The notes beneath the pieces are model-generated. The model searched no databases and was not told the DNA's origin. It saw only the letters and a program-made list of their open reading frames with translations. Position numbers and translations under genes: made by a program. A stretch of DNA of 64,000 nucleotides from Lentzea albidocapillata subsp. violacea (GTDB lineage Bacteria > Actinomycetota > Actinomycetes > Mycobacteriales > Pseudonocardiaceae). Shown one piece after another: positions 8,702-19,372 of this stretch. How positions within the stretch are numbered: the first letter of the stretch is position 1; each line of letters starts with the position of its first letter. The stretch spans positions 124,001-188,000 of the forward strand of contig NZ_FNET01000003.1 in the NCBI RefSeq assembly GCF_900100275.1, in the 5' to 3' direction.

Positions 8702-9958
8702 TCAGACGCCCTGTGCCGCCTGTCGGCGTGCCCGCGCGGCCTTGGCGCGCTTGCTGCGGATGAAGAGCAGGAGACCGGCCAGCAGGCCGATGCCCGCCAC
8801 GGCCGTGATCGGGAGGCCGACGGTGCCGAACGCGGTGGGCGTGGGGCGGCCCGTGCGCGAGTCGACGGCGGCTGCGTCGTTTTGGGTGTCGGTGCTCTGC
8901 GTCGGAACGACGGCCTGCTTCGGCTGCGGGGCGCCGTCGACGAGCTTGCCCACACCGCCGGGGCCCATGGCGAAGCCGTAGTCGAGCAGCTTCGCGGCCT
9001 GGGCGTCGATGCGCGTGGGCGTCTGCTGGCCGCGCAGCAACGCCACGACGAGACGACGGCCATTGCGTTCCGCCGCGCCCACGTAGGTGTGCTGCGAGTC
9101 GTCGGTGAAGCCGGTCTTGCCGCCGAGCGCGCCCTGGTAGTTCTGGAGCAGGCGGTTGTCGTTCTGCAGCATGATCGTGCCGCCGTTGCGGCCGGGGAAC
9201 TGCGCCCGCTGCAGCTTGATGGCCTGCGCGAACTCGTCGTACTTCATCGCGCCGCGGAAGATCAGGGCGACGTCGTAGGCCGAGGTGCTGGTGCCGGGAC
9301 CGTCGAGGCCCGACGGGGTCACGGCGCGGGTGTCGAGAGCGCCGAGCTCCTTGGCCATGGCGTTCATCTTGCGCAGGGCGTTCGGCACGCCGCCGAGCTG
9401 ACGGGCCAGCGTGTGCGCCACGTCGTTGCCCGAGGTGAGCAACAGGCCGTGCAGCAGCTGGCGGACCGTGTACTGGCCGCCGTCCTTCAGCCCGACGCAG
9501 GTGCATTCCTGCTGGGTGTCCTCGGCGCTGGCGGTGACGACGTGGTCGCCACGCAGTTCCTTGGCGACGACCATCGCGAGCAGCACCTTGATGATGCTGG
9601 CGGGGCGCTGACGGCCGTGCGGGTCGTACGCGGCGATGACGGCGCCGCTGTCCATGTCCGCGAGCAGCCACGAGGCCGCGGTGATGCCACTGGGCGGTTG
9701 CGCCGAGTTCGGCGGCAGGATCAGGCCGCACTCGCCGAGCCGGTCACCGCCGATGGGCTTCTCCGGCACATCGAGCGCGGTCGGGGCCTTCTGGCCCGGC
9801 GCCGGCTGCTCGGACGTGTCCACCGGTGGCGGCGGGGTCTCGCGGTTCGCACACTGTGCCGAGCCGGCGGCCTGTTGTGCGGTGCCGGTCGGTGCGGCGA
9901 ACGCGGCTGTGGCCGTTGCCAGGACCAGGGCGACGATGAGCCGTTTTGGGAAGGGCAC
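8702..9958 (-). CDS. dacA: D-alanyl-D-alanine carboxypeptidase (PBP5-type)
   Basis: Low-molecular-weight penicillin-binding protein that trims the terminal D-Ala of peptidoglycan stem peptides. 418 residues: N-terminal signal (KRLIVALVLATATAAFAAP), a Pro-rich linker, then the penicillin-binding fold with SIIK (serine nucleophile and lysine), SGN (LTSGNDVAHTL) and KTG (GGKTGFTDDS). A C-terminal membrane helix (GLPITAVAGIGLLAGLLLFI) with a basic tail RSKRAKAARARR anchors it, in contrast to the amphipathic tail of E. coli PBP5. It is convergent with the YihY gene and divergent from the small membrane-protein genes at 10020. All three active-site motifs are intact. Confidence 0.94.
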   Translation of the reverse strand: MPFPKRLIVALVLATATAAFAAPTGTAQQAAGSAQCANRETPPPPVDTSEQPAPGQKAPTALDVPEKPIGGDRLGECGLILPPNSAQPPSGITAASWLLADMDSGAVIAAYDPHGRQRPASIIKVLLAMVVAKELRGDHVVTASAEDTQQECTCVGLKDGGQYTVRQLLHGLLLTSGNDVAHTLARQLGGVPNALRKMNAMAKELGALDTRAVTPSGLDGPGTSTSAYDVALIFRGAMKYDEFAQAIKLQRAQFPGRNGGTIMLQNDNRLLQNYQGALGGKTGFTDDSQHTYVGAAERNGRRLVVALLRGQQTPTRIDAQAAKLLDYGFAMGPGGVGKLVDGAPQPKQAVVPTQSTDTQNDAAAVDSRTGRPTPTAFGTVGLPITAVAGIGLLAGLLLFIRSKRAKAARARRQAAQGV

Positions 9959-10019
9959 ACGTTCAGGCTATCCACCCCCGTTTAGCGACTTGCACGCACC
10001 ACGTCTGATACTGGTGAAC

Positions 10020-10247
10020 GTGAAGCTCTCGCGCCCGATGTCACTCTTCCTGGTGGCTTTCGGAGTGTGGTCGTGGGTGATCTGGCCCACGTTCCTGAAG
10101 AACATCTGGAAGGACCCACGTTCGTTTAGCGACGGACCTACCGCCTTCTTCACGGTGCACCTGGTGCTCGTGATCGCCTCGCTCGTGTTCGGCACCGTCA
10201 TCGGCGTGCTGGGCGTGCGGGGTTTCCTGGCCACTCGACGTCGATAG
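10020..10247 (+). CDS. SCO4848-family small membrane protein
   Basis: 75 residues, opening with KLSRPMSLFLVAFGVWSWVIW and a conserved WKDPRSF loop before a second membrane helix. This pattern belongs to a small actinobacterial family typically found beside the D,D-carboxypeptidase gene, as here. GTG at 10020 is chosen; GTG at 10014 is possible and no clear ribosome site separates them. The next gene follows 8 bases after the stop, so they are probably cotranscribed. Function is unknown. Confidence 0.8.
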   Translation: MKLSRPMSLFLVAFGVWSWVIWPTFLKNIWKDPRSFSDGPTAFFTVHLVLVIASLVFGTVIGVLGVRGFLATRRR

Positions 10248-10255
10248 GAAAAGCT

Positions 10256-10606
10256 GTGGAGTTCGTACGCCTGCTGCTGGTGTTCCTGCACCTGCTCGGC
10301 ATGGGCATGCTGGTCGCGATGATCATGTTGCAGGCCAGGGCCGGCAAGGACGCGCCGGTCAACAAGGGCTGGCTGCACGGTGCGGCCTTGCAGCTGCTCA
10401 CCGGTGTCGCGCTGGTCGGCATCGACCCGCTGGTCGACGCGGTGAAGTACGACCACATCAAGATCGGCGTCAAGCTGCTGGTCGTCGTCGCCATCGCCGT
10501 CGTCGTGGCGATCAACGTCAACAAGCCCAAGGCCCCGTCCTGGCTGCTGCCGGCGGCCGCCTCGCTGGTCGTCCTGAACGTGGGGGTCGCGGTCTTCTGG
10601 ACCTGA
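10256..10606 (+). CDS. Hypothetical four-pass membrane protein
   Basis: 116 residues, GTG start with AGGAAA upstream. It has four hydrophobic segments: residues 3-25 (LLLVFLHLLGMGMLVAMIM), about 42-62, about 73-92 and 97-115. The layout resembles small DoxX- or CopD-like integral proteins, but I see no diagnostic motif. The first helix carries an FLHLLGMG motif whose histidine could bind a ligand. Closely spaced after the SCO4848-like gene; probably an operon. Not assigned. Confidence 0.75.
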   Translation: MEFVRLLLVFLHLLGMGMLVAMIMLQARAGKDAPVNKGWLHGAALQLLTGVALVGIDPLVDAVKYDHIKIGVKLLVVVAIAVVVAINVNKPKAPSWLLPAAASLVVLNVGVAVFWT

Positions 10607-10689
10607 TCGGGGGATGTCGCCCGCACTGGCGGGTGACGTAGGGGCGCTTTTCGCACCACGTGTTGTACCTGCGCGCAACCATCCGTGGC

Positions 10690-11292
10690 ATGTCACGTAT
10701 CGCCTATATCGGTGTGCTCACCGCCGGAGCAGTGTTGACGGTCGTCTCGCTGCACGGTGCCGCCCCGGAGGCTTCGGCCTCCGGGGATGGCCAGGTGTGC
10801 GCCGCTGCGTGGTGCCCGAAGGAACGTCCGGGATGGCGCGCGCCATCGCCGAGAGGTGAAGAGCCTCCGACGTCGACCACGACCACCCCGCCGACGACGA
10901 CCACCACGCCGTGCACGACCACCACCCCCTACACGACCACTACCCCGTACACGACCACGACGACGACGCCACCGGTGACCACCACCACGACGTCGTCCTC
11001 TACGACAACGACCCCGCCGACGTCGACCTCGACCACGACGTCGACCACCACTTCGACGACGTCGTCCACGACGACGCCGCCGGTGACGACGACCACCACG
11101 TCGAAGATCACCACTCCGCCGACGACGCCACCGGTGACCACCACCTCGGTCACGCCCGTGGTCCACCAGGACAACCGCCTGGCCAACACCGGCGCCTCGA
11201 CCACGTGGATGCTGCTGCTCGGCGTCCTGCTCCTGGTCGGCGGCACGGCTCTGCTGCTGCTCGACCGCGCCAGGCGACTGACCCGGCGCTGA
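10690..11292 (+). CDS. Thr/Pro-rich surface protein with LAxTG sorting signal
   Basis: About 200 residues. Parts in order: a signal peptide (residues 1-34, ending near EASASG), a short region with two Cys (CAAAWC), a low-complexity Thr/Pro/Ser spacer of about 100 residues built from TTTTPP-like units, then LANTGA, a hydrophobic helix (MLLLGVLLLVGGTALLLL) and a basic tail RARRLTRR. This is the layout of a sortase substrate. LAxTG is the form used by class E sortases common in high-GC actinobacteria. With no recognisable folded domain, the spacer probably acts as a stalk. No sortase gene lies in the window. The DNA of the spacer (about 10870-11150) is itself repetitive. ATG at 10690 is used because it starts the signal peptide. 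Confidence 0.75.
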   Translation: MSRIAYIGVLTAGAVLTVVSLHGAAPEASASGDGQVCAAAWCPKERPGWRAPSPRGEEPPTSTTTTPPTTTTTPCTTTTPYTTTTPYTTTTTTPPVTTTTTSSSTTTTPPTSTSTTTSTTTSTTSSTTTPPVTTTTTSKITTPPTTPPVTTTSVTPVVHQDNRLANTGASTTWMLLLGVLLLVGGTALLLLDRARRLTRR

Positions 11293-11331
11293 CCGCCGAA
11301 AACTGTCGGTGCTCCTCGTCACACTGATGAC

Positions 11332-12246
11332 GTGCGAATCGAACACCTGCGCGAACGCAGCGATCTCGGCGTCATCAGTGCCGGCACCCTGAAGTCACTG
11401 GGTGTCGGCAACCCGTGGCGGAGGTGCGCCTCGGGCGGGCCGTGGCAGCGCATGTACCCAGGTGTGGTGCTGCTGCACAACGGCCCGCCCACCCCGGACC
11501 AGCAGCTGACCGCGGCCCTCCTGCGCGCGGGCCCGGCAGCCGTGGTCACCGGGGCGGAGGCCTGTCGTCGCCACGGCCTGCCCGCCCGCGCCCAGGAGAT
11601 CCACATGCTGGTGCCAGGCACGGCACGAGGCAGCGGCACGCTGGTCCTGGAACGAGCCTCACCCGTACCCGCCTCGTCCGACGTGGGCGGCTTCCCGGTG
11701 GTGTCCGCGGCCAGAGCCGTGGTGGACGCCTGCCGTTTCATGCGCTCCGAGGACGAGGCCACCGCCCTCATCGCCGCCGCCATCCAACGAGGCCGCTGCA
11801 CGCCCGCGGACCTCCAGGCGGAGGCCCGCACGAACCGCTTCGGCACAAAGCTCGTCCGAGCCGTCCTCAAGGACCTGGGCCGCGCGGAGTCGGTGGCGGA
11901 ACGGGACGCCAGACGTCTGTCGCGCAAGATCCGTCTGACCACACCGCACTGGAACGCCACCATCGCCGGTCCCGACGGCGTCATCATCGGCAGACCCGAT
12001 GCCTGGTACGACGCCGTGGGCCTGGCCTGGGAGATCGACTCCCGCGCGTTCCACTACGGCCCGCGCGACTACGAACGCACCCTCGCCCGCAACAGCCGTT
12101 ACGCGGCAGCGGGAATCCTCGTGGTGCAGACGCTGCCCACGCGCCTGCGTGACCACCCGGACGCGGTGGCGCGCGAGCTCAAGGCGGCGCATCGGGCGGC
12201 CGCCGCGAGACCGCGTCCGCCGGTGCACGTCGTGGAGGTGACCTGA
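11332..12246 (+). CDS. AbiEi-like winged-helix / DUF559-type protein
   Basis: 304 residues starting GTG. The first ~130 residues resemble AbiEi-type antitoxin/regulator domains: a short N-terminal HTH-like part, then GPWQRMYPGVVLLHNGPPTPDQQLTAAL and a TGAEACRRHGL motif. The C-terminal ~100 residues look like the DUF559/Vsr-like nuclease fold, with PDAWYDAVGLAWEIDSRAFHYG (the acidic pair Asp and Glu plus a Tyr). Such two-part proteins are abundant in actinobacteria, usually alone as here, with no toxin gene adjacent. Whether the nuclease-like part cuts DNA is unknown. It is followed by a 380-base gap with a large inverted repeat. Confidence 0.7.
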   Translation: MRIEHLRERSDLGVISAGTLKSLGVGNPWRRCASGGPWQRMYPGVVLLHNGPPTPDQQLTAALLRAGPAAVVTGAEACRRHGLPARAQEIHMLVPGTARGSGTLVLERASPVPASSDVGGFPVVSAARAVVDACRFMRSEDEATALIAAAIQRGRCTPADLQAEARTNRFGTKLVRAVLKDLGRAESVAERDARRLSRKIRLTTPHWNATIAGPDGVIIGRPDAWYDAVGLAWEIDSRAFHYGPRDYERTLARNSRYAAAGILVVQTLPTRLRDHPDAVARELKAAHRAAAARPRPPVHVVEVT

Positions 12247-12286
12247 GCAACCAAGTACGAGTCCGGGTGTGGCGATGCGAAGCGAG

Positions 12287-12303
12287 CCGTGAGTACCTCA
12301 CGG
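12287..12303 (+). terminator. Small hairpin after the AbiEi-like gene
   Basis: ccgtgag/ctcacgg stem with a 3-base loop, about 40 bases after the stop. A weak terminator candidate. Confidence 0.3.
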
Positions 12304-12330
12304 GCTGGGTAGCGGTGCACCCCGCTCACG

Positions 12331-12456
12331 GCGATTGGGGCTTTACCTTGAGTGGGCGGGATGCTCCCCTCACGGGCACGGCCGGGCGCTTTTCAGCCCG
12401 GCCCTTTCCCGCCCGCCAAGCATCCCGCCAGAGGCTCAAGGTCAAGCCCCAATCGC
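12331..12456. repeat. 126-base nested inverted repeat
   Basis: Outer arms 12331-12352 and 12435-12456 match in 21 of 22 bases (starting gcgattggggctt). Second arms 12355-12365 and 12419-12429 are perfect (ggcgggatgct / agcatcccgcc). An inner hairpin ggccgggc/gcccggcc lies at 12380-12387 and 12396-12403. The whole unit can fold into one long stem. It occupies most of the intergenic stretch 12247-12628 and has no coding content. It could be a MITE-like or REP-like element, or a very stable terminator structure. Confidence 0.7.
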
Positions 12457-12581
12457 AACCCCGCACTTCGTCACGACCTGCGCGCCCACCCTCGCAAGGT
12501 GACGGAACGCCCGGAACGCGACCCACCTCGCTGAAACCCGACCCGCTCACGCCCAAGGGATCCCCGCGCCAAACGACCGAA

Positions 12582-12610
12582 GCGCCGCGCCCCCAGCGGG
12601 AACGCGGCGC
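12582..12610 (-). terminator. Terminator hairpin downstream of sdhB
   Basis: gcgccgcg/cgcggcgc 8-base stem with a 13-base loop, about 20 bases past the sdhB stop on the minus strand. The T-tract is poor. Confidence 0.55.
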
Positions 12611-12628
12611 CTCGAAAAAGCAGCAAAC

Positions 12629-13410
12629 TCAGACGCGCTTGAACAGCAGCGCGCGCTTCACTTCCTGGATCGCCTTCGTCACCTGGATGCCACGCGGGCA
12701 CGCGTCGGTGCAGTTGAAGGTGGTCCGGCACCGCCACACGCCGTCGATGTCGTTGAGGATGTCGAGCCGCTCCTCAGCGCCCTCGTCACGCGAGTCGAAG
12801 ATGAACCGGTGCGCGTTCACGATCGCCGCCGGGCCGAAGTACGAGCCCTCGGTCCAGTAGACCGGGCAGGAGGTGGTGCAGCAGGCGCACAGGATGCACT
12901 TCGTCGTGTCGTCGAACCGTTCGCGGTCGGCGGCGGACTGGATGCGCTCGCGCGTCGGCTCGTTGCCGTAGGTCACGAGGTACGGCTTGACCGCGCGGAA
13001 CGCCTCGAAGAAGGGCTCCATGTCGACGAGCAGGTCCTTGTGCACCGGCAGGCCCTTGATGGGCTCGATGGTGATCGTGGTGTGCTTGTCGCCCTTTTCC
13101 AGCAGGTCCTTCAGCAGCACCTTGCACGCCAGGCGGTTCACGCCGTTGATGCGCATGGCGTCCGAGCCGCAGATGCCGTGTGCGCAGGAACGCCGGAAGG
13201 TCAGCGTGCCGTCGACGTACCACTTGATGTGGTGCAGCAGGTTCAGCACGCGGTCCGACGGGAGCGCCGGGATGTCGAACGAGTCCCAGCGCGGCTCGTC
13301 GTCGATCTCCGGGTTGAACCGGCGGATCTTGACGGTGACCGTGACAGCGCCGTCCGGAACGGGCGGCAGGGAGCCGCGCGAGCCTGCAGTGGTTTCAGCG
13401 GTGGCGGTCA

Positions 13411-13411
<1 letters not shown>
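12629..13411 (-). CDS. sdhB: Succinate dehydrogenase iron-sulfur subunit
   Basis: Electron-transfer subunit of complex II, 260 residues. The N-terminal ferredoxin domain carries the [2Fe-2S] ligands (CAHGICGSD and a later Cys in NRLACK). The C-terminal domain holds the CILCACCTTSCP cluster motif and CRTTFNCTDACPRGI for the [4Fe-4S] and [3Fe-4S] centres. It passes electrons from SdhA flavin to quinone at the membrane subunits. Its ATG overlaps the sdhA stop by one base (TGATG), showing tight translational coupling as the last gene of sdhC-D-A-B. A hairpin terminator follows. Confidence 0.97.
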
Positions 13412-15165
<1,754 letters not shown>

Positions 15166-15187
15166 TGTGGTGGGCTCCCCGCGCGGG

Positions 15188-15595
15188 TCAGTTCGAGATG
15201 TTCGGGTCGAAGGTGAAGATCACGAACGTGCCGAGCGCGATGATCAGCACCATCGAGACGTAGAGCAGCATCTTCAACCAGAACCGGGTGGCGTCCTTGC
15301 GGGCGTAGTCGTTGATGATCGTCCGGACGCCGTTGCCGCCGTGGATCTGTGCGAGCCAGAGCATCGAGAGGTCCCAGAACTGCCAGAACGGCGATGCCCA
15401 CCGGCCGGCCACGAAGCCGAAGTTGATGCGGTGAATGCCGCCGTCGAGGATGTTCATGATGAACAGGTGGCCCAGCACCAGGATCACGAGCAGCAGCCCG
15501 GACAGGCGCATGAACAGCCAGCTGTAGAGCTCGCCGTTGCCGCGGCGGGCCGCAGGGCGGCGCGGCGAACGGGGCTTGTCGAGTGCGAGCGACAT
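15188..15595 (-). CDS. sdhD: Succinate dehydrogenase hydrophobic membrane anchor
   Basis: 135 residues from ATG at 15595. The open frame runs much further upstream, but this start is immediately after the sdhC stop and gives a normal anchor. Three membrane helices are visible: LSGLLLVILVLGHLFIMNIL, a middle helix around FWQFWDLSMLWLAQIHGGNG, and the C-terminal LYVSMVLIIALGTFVIF. The His in VLGHLFIM is a candidate haem ligand. With SdhC it anchors the SdhAB dimer and forms the quinone site. The N-terminal cytoplasmic tail is rich in Arg and Pro. Confidence 0.93.
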   Translation of the reverse strand: MSLALDKPRSPRRPAARRGNGELYSWLFMRLSGLLLVILVLGHLFIMNILDGGIHRINFGFVAGRWASPFWQFWDLSMLWLAQIHGGNGVRTIINDYARKDATRFWLKMLLYVSMVLIIALGTFVIFTFDPNISN

Positions 15596-15597
15596 GG

Positions 15598-16020
15598 TCA
15601 GTGGCCCCCAAGCAGCTCGGAGATCGTGCGCGCCAGCATGAAGTAGGTGCCGGGGATCATCACGACGACCCAGACGGCCAGCACGCTCCAGAGCATGACC
15701 CGCTGGTACTTGGCGCCCTTCTCCCAGAAGTCGACCAGCATGACCCGGATGCCGTTGAGCGCGTGGTAGAGAACCGCGCCGACGAGGCCGACCTCGAAGA
15801 GGTTGACGATCGGGTTCTTGTAGGTCTCGATCACCGCGTCGTACGCGTTGGGCGACACCCGCACGAGGGCGGTGTCGAGCACGTGGGTGAAGAGGAAGAA
15901 GAACGTGAGGACACCGGTGATCCGGTGGGCGACCCAGGACCACATGCCCAGATCACCGCGGTAGAGCGTCCCACCCCCTCGGGTGGTGCCCGACCGCTCG
16001 GGTGCGCCTGCGCTGGTCAT
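15598..16020 (-). CDS. sdhC: Succinate dehydrogenase cytochrome b556 subunit
   Basis: 140 residues, first gene of the sdhCDAB operon. The N-terminal LYRGDLGMWSWVAHRITGV carries the conserved Ser-x-x-HR-like entry to helix 1. HVLDTALV and the haem-site region YHALNGIRVMLVDF follow, and the third helix is LWSVLAVWVVVMIPGTYFML. It anchors the enzyme and binds haem b with SdhD. The stop is two bases from the sdhD start. The operon promoter must lie in the 533-base gap upstream, but I could not place it with confidence. Confidence 0.93.
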   Translation of the reverse strand: MTSAGAPERSGTTRGGGTLYRGDLGMWSWVAHRITGVLTFFFLFTHVLDTALVRVSPNAYDAVIETYKNPIVNLFEVGLVGAVLYHALNGIRVMLVDFWEKGAKYQRVMLWSVLAVWVVVMIPGTYFMLARTISELLGGH

Positions 16021-16220
16021 GCGCCGCGACCTCCAACGTCAGTGGTGGTGGGTCGGCAACAGTTCTTCCCGACCATGACCGGAAAATCCTAGTCCCGCAC
16101 GTTGGAACCAACCCAGCAGGCGCACCCGCTCTGTGATCGATGAGACACGCTGTCGATCGGCCAAGCGGTCTTGATCGATTCCGAAATGCGGTCCACGCCA
16201 CAAAACGGTCACGAACGCAG

Positions 16221-16260
16221 GACGGCGGCCCGGACCTCCGCCTTGGTCCGGGCCGCCGTC
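16221..16260. terminator. Isolated 14-base-stem hairpin between sdhC and the bmp gene
   Basis: gacggcggcccgga (16221-16234) pairs perfectly with tccgggccgccgtc (16247-16260) around a 12-base loop. It lies in the 533-base divergent gap 16021-16553 and does not follow any called gene on either strand. It may end a short untranslated RNA or be part of a leader. The rest of this gap holds no convincing gene; promoters for both flanking operons are expected there. Confidence 0.5.
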
Positions 16261-16553
16261 GTCGGCAAGGGCACTTGCCATCTCCTGCACGAGCGCGGGC
16301 CCGCGACTGGTTCAACGGGAGGTGAAACTGGGCCGTTCGGACGAAGATCGAGCTGGGGAAACGGCCCGAAGAGGACGATTCACCACGCGCCGAACACGAC
16401 TGATCACCACTGGTGCGGCCAAAGCGTCGAATGCGTAACCGATAGGGGTCTTTGTAGGTGCTGACGGCAACGGGGTTGGTTACTAAGAGGTACGGTGCCG
16501 CCTCTAGGACCCAACAACGACGTTGGGGAGGAACCTCAGGGAGGAGACGAGCC

Positions 16554-17699
16554 GTGCGTCGTCGTATGCGTGGTGTCGCGGTCGCCGCGATCGCGTTGAC
16601 CAGCGTGATGACTATGGCCGCCTGCGCGAAGGACTCGGGTGGCGGGAGCAACAACGCGGGTAACGGCACGGGTGCCGCCTGCGAGTTCGCCGAGGCCCCG
16701 AGCGCGCCTGCTACCTCGAACACCAGCGCCGCCAACGGTGGCAAGGTGGACGCGAGCGCGCTGAAGATCGGTCTGGCCTACGACATCGGTGGCCGTGGCG
16801 ACGCGTCGTTCAACGACTCCGCCGCCGCCGGTCTCGACAAGGCCATCGCGGACATGGGCGTGAAGAAGGAGAACACGCGCGAGCTCTCCGCCGCCCCGAA
16901 CGAGGACGAGTCCGCCAAGCAGACCCGTCTGCGCCAGCTCGCGTCCGAGGGCTTCAGCCCGATCATCGGTGTCGGCTTCGCCTACGCCGAGTCGATGAAG
17001 CTCGTCGCCGCGGAGTTCCCGAACGTCAAGTTCGGCCTGGTCGACGGGGTCGTCGAGGGCGCCCCCAACGTCACTCCGCTGCTGTTCGCCGAGCAGGAGG
17101 GCTCCTTCCTGGCCGGCGTCATCGCCGCGTACCAGAGCAAGAAGTGCCACGTGGGCTTCGTCGGCGGTGTCGAGATCCCGCTGATCCAGAAGTTCGAGGC
17201 CGGCTACGCCCAGGGTGCCAAGACCGCCGCGCCGAAGATCCAGATCGAGAAGAAGTACATCACGCCGGCCGGTGACTTCACGGGCTTCCAGGACGCCCCG
17301 AAGGGCCAGGAAGCCGCGAAGGGCCAGATCGACAAGGGCGCCGACGTGATCTACCAGGCCGCCGGTGCCTCCGGTAAGGGCATCTTCTCGGCTGCCAAGC
17401 AGGCGGGTGTGCTGGCCATCGGCGTCGACTCCGACCAGTACAACCAGGCGACCGTCGCCGACACCAAGGACGTCATCGTGTCGTCCATGCTCAAGCGCGT
17501 CGACGTCGCGGTCTACGACTTCGTCAAGGCCGTCGCCAAGAACGACATCGCCTCGCTGCCGAAGGTCTTCGACCTGAAGGTGAACGGTGTCGGCTACTCC
17601 ACGTCGGGTGGCAAGATCGACGCGAAGCTGCAGGGAATCCTCGAGGGCTACAAGGCCCAGATCATCGAGGGCAAGATCAAGGTCGCGGATAAGCCGTAG
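16554..17699 (+). CDS. BMP/PnrA-family nucleoside-binding lipoprotein
   Basis: Substrate-binding lipoprotein of an ABC importer, 381 residues from GTG at 16554 (GAGGAG seven bases upstream). The N-terminal signal ends in lipobox MAAC with Cys24 as the lipid-modified residue, followed by a Gly/Ser/Asn linker. The mature part is a BMP domain: KIGLAYDIGGRGDASFNDSAAAGL, IIGVGFAYAES, FGLVDGV, GSFLAGV and GFVGGVEIPLIQKFEAGYAQG are all characteristic. Members bind purine or other nucleosides. It heads an operon with the ATPase, two permeases, cdd and deoA, which supports a nucleoside substrate. Confidence 0.93.
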   Translation: MRRRMRGVAVAAIALTSVMTMAACAKDSGGGSNNAGNGTGAACEFAEAPSAPATSNTSAANGGKVDASALKIGLAYDIGGRGDASFNDSAAAGLDKAIADMGVKKENTRELSAAPNEDESAKQTRLRQLASEGFSPIIGVGFAYAESMKLVAAEFPNVKFGLVDGVVEGAPNVTPLLFAEQEGSFLAGVIAAYQSKKCHVGFVGGVEIPLIQKFEAGYAQGAKTAAPKIQIEKKYITPAGDFTGFQDAPKGQEAAKGQIDKGADVIYQAAGASGKGIFSAAKQAGVLAIGVDSDQYNQATVADTKDVIVSSMLKRVDVAVYDFVKAVAKNDIASLPKVFDLKVNGVGYSTSGGKIDAKLQGILEGYKAQIIEGKIKVADKP

Positions 17700-17732
17700 T
17701 CCGTCAGTTCGCTTAGTCGTTCGCACGTGCCG

Positions 17733-17763
17733 GGCCCTGTGAGGATTTCGCCCTCACAGGGCC
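17733..17763 (+). terminator. Intercistronic hairpin between binding protein and ATPase genes
   Basis: Perfect 12-base stem ggccctgtgagg/cctcacagggcc with a 7-base loop and no T-tract. It probably gives partial termination or protects the 3' end, raising binding-protein mRNA over the rest of the operon. Confidence 0.6.
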
Positions 17764-17791
17764 TGGTGCGTGGTAGGAGGAGCACTCGACG

Positions 17792-19371
<1,580 letters not shown>

Positions 19372-19372
<1 letters not shown>

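Noticed and set aside
10860-11160. Repetitive DNA resembling a repeat array
   Set aside because: The repeats are codons for Thr/Pro inside a protein gene, with no regular spacers. Not CRISPR.
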